Shown: in pieces, positions 44,679-55,666 of the stretch
How positions within the stretch are numbered: position 1 is the first letter of the stretch
Layout of the letters: every line of letters starts with the position of its first letter
Source of the DNA: Pseudocercospora fijiensis CIRAD86
Lineage: Eukaryota > Ascomycota > Dothideomycetes > Mycosphaerellales > Mycosphaerellaceae
Reading direction: 5' to 3'
DNA length: 64,000 bases
Assembly (NCBI RefSeq): GCF_000340215.1
Contig: NW_006921533.1
Coordinates: forward strand, 3,460,273-3,524,272
Translations under genes and position numbers: made by a program
Notes under the pieces: model-generated
Databases searched by the model: none
What the model was told of the DNA's origin: nothing
The model's input: the letters and a program-made list of their open reading frames with translations, nothing else

Positions 44679-44688
44679 CCGTTTACCG
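44679..44688 (+). repeat. MULE target-site duplication, right (CCGTTTACCG)
   Basis: Exact match to 40826-40835, immediately outside the element. Confidence 0.82.
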
Positions 44689-45367
44689 ACCATGCGAAGG
44701 TTGATCACAACGTTGCCGCTCTCTCCACGGACCACGGGCGCGCGCGCAACGGCCCTCGAGATCGTGGGAACCCTAAAAAAGCTGTTTATGGACATGTCTT
44801 GAACGTTGAGCTTAAATCGATCGAACAGCTCCACTACTGTAGCAACGGCTCCTCAACTGTGCATTGAGCGGCATGCAATCTCCGCCATGACAGGCGTGGT
44901 CAGAAAAAATCGTAGGAATAATGCAGCGACGGAGTCGTGGGCGTTCATCATCATCTTGCTGTGCACATGCTCAAGTTCAGGGGACACGTGAGGTTGAGGC
45001 AAGACGGTGCTAGGGCATGCCGTCGGATAAGGCGTGAGAGCTGTTGATGCCGAACGATGAACATGTCTGCTCCCGTTGTCTGTTGGAAACGGCGCAATTG
45101 CAAATCTTGTACGGGCTAAGGACGAATTGTTTCAAGTATAAGGCTCTCTGCATTAATCATATGGTAGTGGTGTTTGATATTTCTGCAAACACGGCTGAGC
45201 CCTCTTGGACACAGGTACAAGTCTTTCACTGGTGCTTGAACGCTATCATAAATCGAATCGACGGCATTGCCTGCTCAATGGGTATAGTCCTAAAACGCCC
45301 TCCAAATTCAAAGGTGCTGTACAAGAACAACGTGTACACAAGCTGGATCTTCAAGGAAATCTGTCGT
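44689..45367. other. Intergenic, 3' flank of Myb gene
   Basis: No gene is supported. Short plus-strand frames overlap the probable 3' UTR of the minus-strand Myb gene. Confidence 0.5.
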
Positions 45368-46561
45368 TCAATGCGTGAGGTTGGACAAGCTCATCTTGTC
45401 CCTCGGTGAGTCTTCTGGAGATGGTGCTGATGGAATTGGAGTGGCCATACGAGAATCGATGGCCAGCTGCGTCTTTCTGTCGTGTGTCTGGATTCTGTTG
45501 TTTCCGCCTGGGTGTCCATTCATTGGAGTCGTCGGCAACTGCTGGGCGATTGGATACGCCGAATGTCTTCGCTGAACTTGGGGCGCCTGCATCGAGTAGT
45601 TCTGTGTCAGATTTGCTTGTGAAAGTGGCGATGGCTGTCTCGGTTGAGAAGGCAGGAACGCCGTTGGAGTTGGTAGCGATTGTGGCTGAGGCATGAAAGG
45701 CTCTTGGAGCATGGGAGTGTGCTTGCGCATGTCGTGATAATGATCCATGGGCATCCCATGAATTGTGAAGTCGGTGTCCTGCACAAAGGTGCCAGGCACA
45801 CCAAGGCGCAGCATCGGCGCTGAAGAACGGCGACGGTCTTCTCGTGCACCCGCAAGAGGAGGAAGTTCTACGCCTGCAGGGCCGTGATGGGGTGACCTTG
45901 CTGACATCGAAGAGCAGTCAGAAACAAGGGAAGGAGCGCCGTCAGCGGACATGTTGGAGAAGGCCGAAGGTGATGGTAATGGTTGCTCTACCATTCGACC
46001 GAACGAGGCCATGTTCTGCGGAAAGCTCATTGGGTGGGGTGGGTGAGCATGAGGGTACATCTGCTGTGCAAAATACTGCGTTGGCATCATCTGCGGTGGA
46101 TTCCAACCGTTGGGTAGCGCGTGCTGCATCGGCGGTGGTGGTGGAGGAAGGCTTTGGATTTGGGTGTGCGCGTGCGCGTGCGTGTGCGTCGACTGCTGGT
46201 GGCGGACTTCATATTCTGCCCGGCGTTGCTGCTGGTTGCGTCGACGTCTGTTCATGCCACCATTCCACCAATTCTTCACGGCGTTGTCGCTACGGCCACG
46301 GAGTCTTCTGGCGATTTCTGCCCATCGCTTGCCCATTTCGGCAACCATCTGCTCGATGAGAACTCCCTCCTCCGGGGTAATGGGGTCATGGTTCAGATTT
46401 GGTTTGAGGTTCTGGTGATAACGCTCCCGGCACTGCTTTGGAGACCTCGTTTGGATGGTAGTTGAAATTCGTACCCAGTTGTGAGCTCCGTGGACCTGGA
46501 CGAGGTGAAGCAGCATTTGGTCTTCTTGCTGCGACCAAGGGCCGCGTTTGTGTTGAGGCAT
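45368..46561 (-). CDS. flbD: FlbD-like two-repeat Myb transcription factor
   Basis: A single 397-aa coding exon. Two Myb repeats occupy residues about 4-110: KRGPWSQQEDQMLLHLV...NWVRISTTIQTRSPKQCRERY, then HDPITPEEGVLIEQMV...RWAEIARRLRGRSDNAVKNWW. Tryptophan spacing is intact except for the usual substitution at the first position of repeat 2. The block RERYHQNLKPNLNHDPITPEE is characteristic of FlbD, the Aspergillus regulator of conidiation and sexual development. The rest is Pro/Gln/His-rich, with a PPPPPPP run, a Thr-His-Ala-His repeat and Ser-Pro sites (ARSPHHGP, APSPEDSPRDK). It is a nuclear DNA-binding protein. The ATG at 46561 gives MPQHKRGPW, the family start; the in-frame extension upstream has no ATG and lies across a likely 5' UTR intron. 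Confidence 0.88.
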   Translation of the reverse strand: MPQHKRGPWSQQEDQMLLHLVQVHGAHNWVRISTTIQTRSPKQCRERYHQNLKPNLNHDPITPEEGVLIEQMVAEMGKRWAEIARRLRGRSDNAVKNWWNGGMNRRRRNQQQRRAEYEVRHQQSTHTHAHAHTQIQSLPPPPPPMQHALPNGWNPPQMMPTQYFAQQMYPHAHPPHPMSFPQNMASFGRMVEQPLPSPSAFSNMSADGAPSLVSDCSSMSARSPHHGPAGVELPPLAGAREDRRRSSAPMLRLGVPGTFVQDTDFTIHGMPMDHYHDMRKHTPMLQEPFMPQPQSLPTPTAFLPSQPRQPSPLSQANLTQNYSMQAPQVQRRHSAYPIAQQLPTTPMNGHPGGNNRIQTHDRKTQLAIDSRMATPIPSAPSPEDSPRDKMSLSNLTH

Positions 46562-46598
46562 GATGGCCGCGTATGGGCAAAGTGATTTTTTGAAGGCG

Positions 46599-46654
46599 CT
46601 ATGAGGTGAAGTTAGTTGCTTGCCATCGAACACGAGTGAGTCGTTGATAGATAC
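46599..46654 (-). promoter_or_regulatory. Probable 5' UTR intron of the FlbD-like gene
   Basis: On the minus strand GTATCT starts 56 nt that contain GCAACTAAC and end TCATAG, all 37 nt upstream of the ATG. Donor, branch site and acceptor are all good fungal consensus, and no coding sequence is affected. Confidence 0.5.
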
Positions 46655-49600
46655 CGATGGAGGACGTTGACTGACTTGTGCAGCAATGAAGGCGAAGCGA
46701 CGACGGAGAGCCGTTGTATTGCGACAGATGGCGTTGGAGAGTGAAGCGCGGCGACGTTGGTGATGGTCTCAAGAATCGAGATGGGTCCAGGTTAGGGAAT
46801 ATGTACAAGCGATGGCGGTTGATCTGAGGCTGAATTAGGCCAAGTGAGTTGGTGAAAGCAGCAAGGTAATTAGAATTAAGTTTGGTCTGTCGATTAGACT
46901 TTCGTTCTTCCGAGAGCATAAACGATGTGAACGAGGGGCACAACTTCACACAGCTGTAACGACGGGGCCGATCAAGAGTCTACATGAAGGAGGTCGTCGC
47001 CACTAATTGTATAGCAAGCGTCGCAAAGGAGGTTCAGCAGGCAAAAAGTGAGATGTACAACGTGTAATTGTCGGACCAGCAAAGAGGTGTGCGCCAACCA
47101 CGGTCGGCTCAATGGTGATGGGTGATGAGTCGAGGTGCTGCTCGACTATGGTGGTGGTTATGATGATATGAAAGAGCCCGTCCCAAAGTCCAGTCTGCTG
47201 GTCCGCGATGCAGACAGGGGCCGTGGACGCGCCTCAATGCAGCCAGGGATCTGCCCATGTCGGTGCATGTGGTCAACGCCGCTTGCAGGGAGCCCGCTGG
47301 TATGCTCGGATCTGTCCTGCTGACCAGGGGTACGAATCTACTACATACATCGTGGAGCAACGAGAAATATCCATCATGACTGAGGGCTCCGTTGATAGCA
47401 CCGCCGCAATTGTTCACACTTTGCGTGCGAGTTGACCAATGAACGACACATGGCACACTTTGAACGGAGAACTGCACGGGAGTCACGTCCAGATTCGCGC
47501 TGCATCCTGCGCCATCCAAGGCGCTCTTGTCATCCCACTTTGGCCGAGCTCGCACAGGCTTTTGAGCGTCATGATCACAGTCCACATGGCGGCGTAGCTT
47601 CCAGCCGTACGATTCATCTGTCTCTTCCTGTGTCCTCTGGACCAAGTACCCATTGTCCTCAAAGGCTGCGGGGCAAGCCGACCGTCAACCTTGCTCCTGA
47701 AGCATTTTTAGATGGTTGTGATGGCAGTTTGGATGTTTCAAGCCTTCCAGTGGCGGTGCACCTTTGCCATGATATGCCGTCTACCTCTCCTGTCGGCCTG
47801 CTGCAAGAGTGAGTGAGCCTTGTGCTTCCTTCAACAAGGTCATCAATTATTAGTGGGCTGCGGTCCTCTTTGCGGTGGCGGACAGATGGACTTTTGTGAT
47901 GGGGATTGATTGAGTGCTCACGGAGATCTGCCTGCCGATTCCACTTGACCCATCTGATACCCAACTTGCATCACGTTCGGATTCGAGATCAGAAGATCAT
48001 CGCGCCGAAGCCATCAAAGTTCGCTTGTCCGCGACAAGTTGCTGGGCTGTGGATCAGAACAGCACGGGAGGTGCTCCTGGCCCCGATTCTTTATGTAATT
48101 CCTGCGCTCTCGCTTCTTTCCACTCGATAAAAACATCCATCCTGGTTTCCAGCAAGCACATGCATCCCATCAACGATGGCTGCGTGTTGGCATGCAAACG
48201 AACACCGCGACGCGCACTGTCGTGTGATGATTTGAGATTCGGCATTGACGACGAGTCAATGTGTGCTCGAACAGGCGCAAGCAACACGGGTTTCCTTGCT
48301 GAGACACATGGGAACTCTCCACACTGGCTTTGCCACGGTCCAAGAATACTCCAAGGTTATGCTTCAAAAGCGCCCCTGGAGAGTCTTACTGCGACCTCAC
48401 CCATGAGTGCATACCAGCGGCGATATTGTGATGGACTTCTCAACCTTCTGAAACTCAGCTTGTCGTGAACAATCATGTCAAAGCGCCAGAGGCCGGACGG
48501 CAGATCGTGTGGGACAAGCGATGCGATGCGCTCAGAAGATCTCCGCTTCATCCTTGTCACAAACCTTCCTGCTTTCGGGTTGCGCATGCTGCACCAAGAC
48601 TCCCATGCTGACTTGGATACCATGCTTGCTGGCTTTTGGATTAGCAGACTTACTAGCTGTGAAAAGAAAGAACTCGCAGAAGGCTCTTGAAGACCACTAC
48701 TCAACCTCCTGACTCTGTTCAACAACGCCGACCTCTGTTCTATAAACGAAAACGCCTCGGCGCCCTAACCCAATGCACCCTGTCCCGGGCCGCACCGAAG
48801 CTTCCACATCGTCGTGCTTTGCTCTAGCGCAGAGCTTAATACCGCGCACCCGTCACTGCCGTCAGATGCAGATGCAGATGCAGATGCAGAGGCCTCGTGG
48901 AGGCTTTCAGCTTCTGCATCTTCTTCAGCTGCGACAGACGTGGAGCCACACCATAACACAAGTCTGGCGGATGTGCCTCCAAGGTGCATGTCTGCATCTT
49001 GCATCTCGCCCTGCTGCGGCGAAGTGAAGCGAGCGTCGTCCCGTCGTCCCGATACATGCTGTGGCACACACCACGCCGACTATCGAATCGTAGCCGACAG
49101 GCCCTCGCTCACTTGCCACACAGTCTGATGGACAACGTCTGCCCTGCACAAACATCAGCCCCGATTGCCGACCGAGCGCTTCTAACCACTATACCGTCTA
49201 CGATCTACTGATCATGCAAAGACTTGAAGCACGAACTCCACCCAGTCGATCGATGCATTGAACAACTCAACCACAGGAGGCTACACACACACAATTGAAC
49301 GACGCTCTCACACATCCACGCATCCATAAGTGCTCACGACGGACATGCTATACAGTGCGAGGCATCAACACCTTGGCGACATCCCGATTCCAGAAATGAA
49401 TGATCCAAAGAGGAAAGAGTGAAATGTAGACTCGCAATTTCCAAGCTTGGGAAATGCGGAGACTTTGCTCTCCAGAACGTGCCACAACCACTGCCGCGCG
49501 TGCGTGCATTGAGGCTCGCGGCAGAGCGCACCAGAATACCGAGCGCTATCATATTCTCCGGTCTACTTGATGTTCCCCGACCGTTATAAGATCAAGAACG

Positions 49601-50124
49601 GTTCTAGCCTGAACGCCGCCCTGACTGCCATCCGCCATGGAACCAGCTTGAAGACTTTCTTTGATGAATCGAGCTGCGCTCATTTCACTGCTTGGCCAGA
49701 CCAAATTCTAAGTAGTGACCGATTCCTCAACTCACCGTTCGAGCGTTCGTACCACCTTGGCAGTAACGACGCTGTCGCCAGTTAGTTGTTGTCGACCTGC
49801 TGATGGCCACGGCCCAGCCACTTAAATTTCCCACGGTACTCAAAGCGTCAGCTCGTCCAACATCCATGGACTCCGAACAGATATCATCTTACGCCCAACC
49901 TGAATACAAACAAGCAGGTCGAGAACGACAGTCAAATGAGACGGGGCGTCGGTCCGTTCACAACAAAGCGGGTATCTCTATTCCCATGACATAATCTCAC
50001 AGCTGCTGTGAAGCGACCGATTTCCGATATCGCCCAAGATCATGACTGACACCTTCCCAAAATCCAGAATCGTGAAACATGGAAGACCAAAATCCTAACT
50101 CCATCGCTCATGCTCGAATCGAAC
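46655..50124. other. Long gene-poor region upstream of the FlbD-like gene
   Basis: About 3.5 kb. Frames up to 184 codons exist on both strands (for example plus 47914-48468) without motif, signal peptide or family resemblance, and they overlap each other antisense. I treat it as regulatory or leader DNA. It holds a (GATGCA)4 array at 48865-48888 and a tRNA-like A-box relic near 49160-49200 (minus). Confidence 0.5.
48865..48888 (+). repeat. (GATGCA)4 hexanucleotide repeat
   Basis: Four perfect copies, followed by GAGG. Confidence 0.88.
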
Positions 50125-53100
50125 TCAAGACGTCGACGTTCCCTTCCTTGGGACGTGCTCAAGCCAAATATCGCCACCTTCGCCCCCAACCCACCGTTTC
50201 CAAGCTTCTTCGTACGCGTCTTCGAGATCTTGAACCCATCTCTTCGTGTCGAAGAGCGCGCTCTTCCATCGTGCGTGGAAAAGCATCTTCCGGAGGTCCA
50301 TCAGCCTGCCGTGGCCAACGCCCTGCCCACCTTGAACATAAGAAAATGATTTGCCAAGAGCCACCGCCTTTTCCTCGTACTCTTCTTCGCTCGCAGCAAT
50401 GAGCTCCCTAGCAGCGCGTTCGCCCTCGGCATTCTTGGGCAAAGCGCCTTTCAAGATGCTGGCGGCCATTCGACTGCACATCTTGTATGGATATCGCGGA
50501 AGTGTCAATAAAGGCGTGCCACTCCAGAGCACATCAGCAGCAGTTGTATGAGCGTTGCACTCCGCTGTGTCCACCACCAAGTCACAAATTCGAGCCCGAG
50601 AGATGTGAAGGTGCTTGGGTGCCACATCTGTGAAGATGACACGCGAAGCGACCTCAGCTCCCGCCCACATGCGTGCTGTTGCGAGCAAGTGTGATTCGCC
50701 AAGGTCGGGAAAGCGAAGGAGCCACAAGATAGAATTCGGCACACGCGCGAGAATGCGTAGCCAGGTGCGGAAAGTGGTCGGCTCGATCTTGTAGAGCTGA
50801 TTGAAATTGCCGAAAATGATGGTGTCATCTGCAAGTTGTGGGAACAGCTCTTTCCGCATCTTCCACCGTCGTCTCTGCTCCTCCTCCCAGTCGAGTGGCC
50901 GCTCGTGTGCGTCAGGCGCGCTCTGCTTATGATCACAACAGAAGAACGTGTCTCGGCAGTAGATGATGTTCTCACCGTACACCCATTCGTCGTTCTCGCT
51001 TGCACTTTTTTCGTCCTGCAGTTTGTCTTCCAGATCCACGTTCCTGCGCCATGGCCGTAAGGTATCCACAGGCACGGCTGTCTCGTCCGCGAGGAGATAG
51101 TCGCACCATTCGGCACCGAGAGTCCCTGCAAATCCCATAAAAGACATCTGGATGGGAGCAGGTCTCGCGGCGAAGACTTCATTGCGAGCGCCACGCGTAT
51201 ATCCGTTGAGATTCACCAAGATGTGGATGCCATCTTTCACGATTTGGTTGACCAATCTTTCGGCGGACCAGCTGCTTGCATCGTGGAAAACCGGTGCTTC
51301 GCTCTGGATTTGCTGGCGGTGGCTGGAGTTGTCACTGGCTGTCGTCGCGTAGCAATGTGCTTCCACGCGGTCCAGGTCATGCATGCCAAAGACTGACTGC
51401 ATCAAGTGTGCCAACGGGTGGTTGTTGAAGTCGGAGGACACATATCCAACGCGCAGGCATGGCGAGGGCGGTTTCGGGGGCGGGTACACCTGCTTTGGAA
51501 GCCAAGGCGAACGAAGGGTTGATACGGAAATTCTGAGGCCATTGCGTTGCGATATGAGTCGGATCTGCTTTGCCGACATCGGACAGGTGAATGTGTGGAA
51601 TGGCAAGACGGTCGGCGCTGCGGGCACGAAAAGTGCTGCTGGCAGTCGAGGCCTGTTGTAGCTTGTTGGGGTTCGCTGTCGCTTCTTCACGTAGAGATCG
51701 CGGTACCAGTGCCAGCCAATGCGCCTCGTCGCACGCTCCACAAGTCTTGTGATCCGGGCACCTTCCCATCGATGTCCTGTCCATTCAGATAGCATCTTCC
51801 GAAGGCTGCGCTCTCGTTCAGCGACCTCATCAGGGCGTCCGTCCAAAATGGTTAGTTGCTGGACCAGATCTTCAAGTGATGTTGGCCCCAGTGAACCGCG
51901 ACCCCAGGTCTCACCTTCCGCAAGCTGTTTCTCGACAATGTCGATGACTCGCTTGATCCAGCCCGAGCTGCTCGCGCCGGCTTGCCTGGCATCCAGCAGC
52001 ATGCCGTTAGTATCGACATGCCATCTGTCTCTCTTGCCACCATCTTCAGCAATACCACCACGAGCTTGCCATCCGCAGACAGAATTGAGTGCATTCGCCA
52101 AGCCACAGACGGCTTCCGCAAAATCCGGGTTTACCTCAACGGCCCGCTTGTAGTACACAATGGCATCGCTGATCCTACCCTTGTCCTTGACGGCATTTGC
52201 GAGGTTCGCGAGAGCGATGTCGAACTTACCGTCGCAGCTTACTGCGCGCTCGTACATATTGATGGCCGCATCGAGCTGACCGATATCCTTGAGCAAGCTG
52301 CCGAGGTTGGTATATAAATGCGCATGTTGCTGGTCTAGTTGCAATCCGTAGTTGTAATACTGAAGGGCAAGTGCAACTCCGCTTCCCGGAGCGACGCCAG
52401 GAATATCAAGGCGTTGATGCGGCGTTGTTGGCGAAGGGGTGGTGACTTGTTGCACGCTTGCCAGGAGGATGCCAACATTATTTGCCGTGGATGGACTGGG
52501 CTGAAGAGACAGGGATAGATAGTACAGGGCGAGAATGTCCCGGACGCCGTGAGCAAGCGGCGTGACCCCGACAGACCGGCTTGCATTCGACATGCCATCC
52601 TGGAAGATCTTGGCGAGCGACAACAACGAGTTGCTCGTTGTTGAAATCACTGCTTTTCTGGCAAGACTCTGAGGGCCGCCTGTTACATACCGTAAACCAG
52701 GTAGCTCGCCAATGTAGGGAAAGCACAATTTTGCAGTTGCAAGGGCCTGCTCAGGCGACAAGAGGATAGGCTCCGGCGATAGCTGTCTTGGCGCGCCTTG
52801 ATGAGGTAGACGTTGTTGAACGGTGGATGTGACGACCGAGAGAATGTGATGGACGAGTCCTTGGATGCCTTCTAGATTTCTGCCCGCAGCGATGAGCACA
52901 GCGTCTTCGAAAGCTTTGGCCGCACCGCCATTGTCACCCAAGCCATACAGCATGTTGCCTTTCGCATGGATGAGAGCCAGGATCCGCCCATTATCGCATC
53001 CAGGAATGGCAAAGCCGCTCGACCCAAAGCCGGGCTCAGATGACTCCGCTGTGTGCCGCGTATCTAGTAGAGAGGAGCCTTCGTTGTCCACATCAAAGTC

Positions 53101-55083
53101 ATAGGATATCTTGTCAGACTGCTCTGATATGGCAGGTGATCTGCTGGCGGTCGATGAGGTCTCACTCTGCCGATCTGAGACCTTGAGTGTTTCCGGACTC
53201 TTGGACTGTCGCAGACAACGCTCGACGTACTCGATGACTTTGATAGCGTCTTTACTTCTCTGATCGTTGCAAAGGAGACCAACCAGGTGCTCCACAGCTT
53301 CGAAGTGATTCGGAGCAGCTTTGACAACTTTCTGCCAATGCCTCTCGGCTTCTTGACGTCTCCCGAGCGCAAGCAGTGTAGCTGCAAGATTTGATGTTGC
53401 CTCAAGGTGCTTGGGGTCGATTTCTAAAACCTTTGTATACCAGCGGAGTGCTTTCTGATAATTGCCTAGCCCATAGGCTAAACAGCCGCCCAAGTGCATC
53501 CCATCTATCCACTGCCACTTTGCCTCGTCGCAAATTTTGGTAATGAGCGATAAGGCTTGAGTGGCGCGAGAAGGCGGGGAGTCGTCGTGTAGAACGGGAG
53601 GGAGAATGCTTGCAATCGATGATCCCGTTGAACGGCGTAAAGTGCGGTGCTGATCAATTGGCTGAGTGGCAGTCTGGGACAAAGGCTGCTGGTTAATTCT
53701 CTGATACTGGTCATGCGATGCACGTCGTTGATATTCATTGTCGACAAACTGAACGTCGCCTGGCGAGTATGTCTGTGGTGTTCCTGCTTTCGGTGTGCTA
53801 CTGTCGTCTTGCTGGGTCTCTGGTGCTGATTCGGGACGAGAAGAGTCAACGACTGAATCTTCCTCGACTTTCGCGCTCTGAACCTCGCCATCACTTGTCG
53901 CTTCCGTGAGTTGCAACAAAGATCCAGATGCTGACGCTTTTGGTGGCTTTGGGTAGAAGCTCGGGCGAGGCGGAATATGCTGTTGCCCGTGTGCGTGCCT
54001 CGCTTGCTGCTGCTGGCGTCGTGTGTGGTGGATGAATGCTAGCAATTCCCTGTACTGTTGCAGGGCCCATTGAAACGTTCTGTCGCGCTGTCGGCCATTC
54101 GGAGACGAGGAACCAAATTCATTTTCGATTGTGTGGTCGTGTGAGAGGCCATCCGAGCCGCTTTGGGGAGCCGCTTGCAACGCCGCAGCGTATCTGCTGT
54201 CGGGAAGCAAATGGCCCGAATTAATGTAACCTAGCCCGAGTGAATTGGTGTGTTGATGGCCCGGCGAAAATAGCTGAGGTTGAGCAAATGGACCTGCACC
54301 AGGTATGGCCGCGAAAGAGTTCGACTGCTGCTGCTGTTGCCATAAGTTGGCTTGATATGGAAGCTGTGAGCTGGGCAAAGAATCATGGAAGCCCGCTGGG
54401 GTGGGGACAGGGTGGTGATAGAATCTGGGATCCCGAACGGCGGCCGGTCGATAAGGGACATAAGTACCATCATGCCAGTATGGGCCGTACGGACCTGTGC
54501 CTTGACCACCTGAAGCAGTAGGACCTAGATACTGGAAGGAGGGTTGAATGACACTCGGAACAGTCTGACCGTAATATTGCTGGACGTTGAAGTGCTGCTG
54601 CATCGGCATCTGGTTCAACATGGAGTCCATCACGGGAAATGTGCTCAACGGCTGAGGAAAGTGCGCATGAGGCTGGGCTTGCCAGCCAGGCCCCATTTGG
54701 GAACTCCATGTGTTGAGATTGGCCGGGTGTCGCTGCTGCTGTTGTTGATGTTGCAAGAATGTCCGCTTTACATTTGGCACGGGCGCGTGGATCGGTCTGC
54801 TGGAGGTTGTGTCGCTGAGAGGTAGTAGTTGATGTTTATGAGGCTGTGTCTCATCCTCAGCGGCGCCATCATATCCCGCGTTCAAGGTGCCATTGGGTGT
54901 CTTCCGTCGCAAGGTATTCTCAGCACGAGGCGTGTGGCCTCTACTTTCGTCGTGGTCGACGTGGCTGTGGTGCCTGCGAAGGCTGGCATGATGAATAGGC
55001 AAGGCGTATCTTTGAGTTAAGAAGGGCATGGACTCGGATGACTGTCGGCGATCCGTGCTCGGGTACGTGACATCGGCGCTCAT
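50125..55083 (-). CDS. OGT-type protein O-GlcNAc transferase (GT41) with TPR repeats
   Basis: A single exon of 1,652 aa. The first ~500 residues are Gln/His/Ser/Pro-rich low complexity with poly-Gln runs. TPR units appear at about 530-600 (NYQKALRWYTKVLEIDPKHL, NLAATLLALGRRQEAERHW) and 905-1005 (LYTNLGSLLKDIGQLDAAI, YERAV, ALANLANAVKDKGRISDAI, YKRAVEVNPDFAEAV). The GT41 catalytic region begins near 1205 with LRVGYVSSDFNNHPLAHLMQ, which holds the conserved His, then DGIHILVNLNGYTRGARNEV, FAARPAPIQMSFMGFAGTLG and, near the end, DLVVDTAECNAHTTAADVLW with LPRYPYKMCSRMAASIL. OGT transfers GlcNAc from UDP-GlcNAc to Ser/Thr of nuclear and cytosolic proteins. A SPINDLY-like O-fucosyl activity is an alternative. 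No signal peptide is present. The ATG at 55083 is the first in frame. Confidence 0.9.
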   Translation of the reverse strand: MSADVTYPSTDRRQSSESMPFLTQRYALPIHHASLRRHHSHVDHDESRGHTPRAENTLRRKTPNGTLNAGYDGAAEDETQPHKHQLLPLSDTTSSRPIHAPVPNVKRTFLQHQQQQQRHPANLNTWSSQMGPGWQAQPHAHFPQPLSTFPVMDSMLNQMPMQQHFNVQQYYGQTVPSVIQPSFQYLGPTASGGQGTGPYGPYWHDGTYVPYRPAAVRDPRFYHHPVPTPAGFHDSLPSSQLPYQANLWQQQQQSNSFAAIPGAGPFAQPQLFSPGHQHTNSLGLGYINSGHLLPDSRYAAALQAAPQSGSDGLSHDHTIENEFGSSSPNGRQRDRTFQWALQQYRELLAFIHHTRRQQQQARHAHGQQHIPPRPSFYPKPPKASASGSLLQLTEATSDGEVQSAKVEEDSVVDSSRPESAPETQQDDSSTPKAGTPQTYSPGDVQFVDNEYQRRASHDQYQRINQQPLSQTATQPIDQHRTLRRSTGSSIASILPPVLHDDSPPSRATQALSLITKICDEAKWQWIDGMHLGGCLAYGLGNYQKALRWYTKVLEIDPKHLEATSNLAATLLALGRRQEAERHWQKVVKAAPNHFEAVEHLVGLLCNDQRSKDAIKVIEYVERCLRQSKSPETLKVSDRQSETSSTASRSPAISEQSDKISYDFDVDNEGSSLLDTRHTAESSEPGFGSSGFAIPGCDNGRILALIHAKGNMLYGLGDNGGAAKAFEDAVLIAAGRNLEGIQGLVHHILSVVTSTVQQRLPHQGAPRQLSPEPILLSPEQALATAKLCFPYIGELPGLRYVTGGPQSLARKAVISTTSNSLLSLAKIFQDGMSNASRSVGVTPLAHGVRDILALYYLSLSLQPSPSTANNVGILLASVQQVTTPSPTTPHQRLDIPGVAPGSGVALALQYYNYGLQLDQQHAHLYTNLGSLLKDIGQLDAAINMYERAVSCDGKFDIALANLANAVKDKGRISDAIVYYKRAVEVNPDFAEAVCGLANALNSVCGWQARGGIAEDGGKRDRWHVDTNGMLLDARQAGASSSGWIKRVIDIVEKQLAEGETWGRGSLGPTSLEDLVQQLTILDGRPDEVAERERSLRKMLSEWTGHRWEGARITRLVERATRRIGWHWYRDLYVKKRQRTPTSYNRPRLPAALFVPAAPTVLPFHTFTCPMSAKQIRLISQRNGLRISVSTLRSPWLPKQVYPPPKPPSPCLRVGYVSSDFNNHPLAHLMQSVFGMHDLDRVEAHCYATTASDNSSHRQQIQSEAPVFHDASSWSAERLVNQIVKDGIHILVNLNGYTRGARNEVFAARPAPIQMSFMGFAGTLGAEWCDYLLADETAVPVDTLRPWRRNVDLEDKLQDEKSASENDEWVYGENIIYCRDTFFCCDHKQSAPDAHERPLDWEEEQRRRWKMRKELFPQLADDTIIFGNFNQLYKIEPTTFRTWLRILARVPNSILWLLRFPDLGESHLLATARMWAGAEVASRVIFTDVAPKHLHISRARICDLVVDTAECNAHTTAADVLWSGTPLLTLPRYPYKMCSRMAASILKGALPKNAEGERAARELIAASEEEYEEKAVALGKSFSYVQGGQGVGHGRLMDLRKMLFHARWKSALFDTKRWVQDLEDAYEEAWKRWVGGEGGDIWLEHVPRKGTSTS

Positions 55084-55629
55084 GTTGGTCGTAGCGCAGG
55101 CCCAGTGGCTTTGACGCTCACAGGTCTAGCACTGCGCTGAGAGGGCTTGCCAGCTCACCGGTGCGGATGAGTTCCTATGCCTTTGCGAAGCCCAGAAAAT
55201 ATCACGCATGACATCTCGTAAGCTTGTTGGTGATCATGAACCGCAGCGACCGATGTGCTCAGCGCCGTCTGCCTCGCGTGTGCTCGCGTGACCAATACGT
55301 TCACGCAACGTTGTTCGCCTGGCTGCGAATTGGCCTACACGACGTATGCTCGTGGGCCGGCTGGGCCAGCGATGTTATGTGCACACAAATGCTGGCAGCC
55401 GCAGCCGCGAGACAGGCACGGACACGGGCACGGATAGATTAGCGATGGCGACGTGCAGACAGCCGTGTCGCTCTCGGAATGAGGGGGCAACGCGCGACGG
55501 GGGCCCGCATCAACCTCAGCAGTGCGTGATACCAGACCACAATTGTTCGCCTCCCAAGCAAGGGATCGCACTGCTGACGATCGTGCTTCGCTGCGCCGGT
55601 GCGGCTGCTTACAGAGTCCGCGGCAGGGT

Positions 55630-55666
<37 letters not shown>

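Noticed and set aside
47109..48725. Several 120-184 codon frames on both strands
   Set aside because: They overlap each other in opposite directions, have no recognisable motif, and composition explains their length.
49155..49205. tRNA-like sequence on the minus strand (GGTATAGTGGTTAG, a CTCGG/TCGGG stem with a seven-base loop)
   Set aside because: The A-box and an anticodon-like arm are present, but the D stem does not pair and there is no T arm or B-box (GTTCRANYC). At most a relic or chance match.
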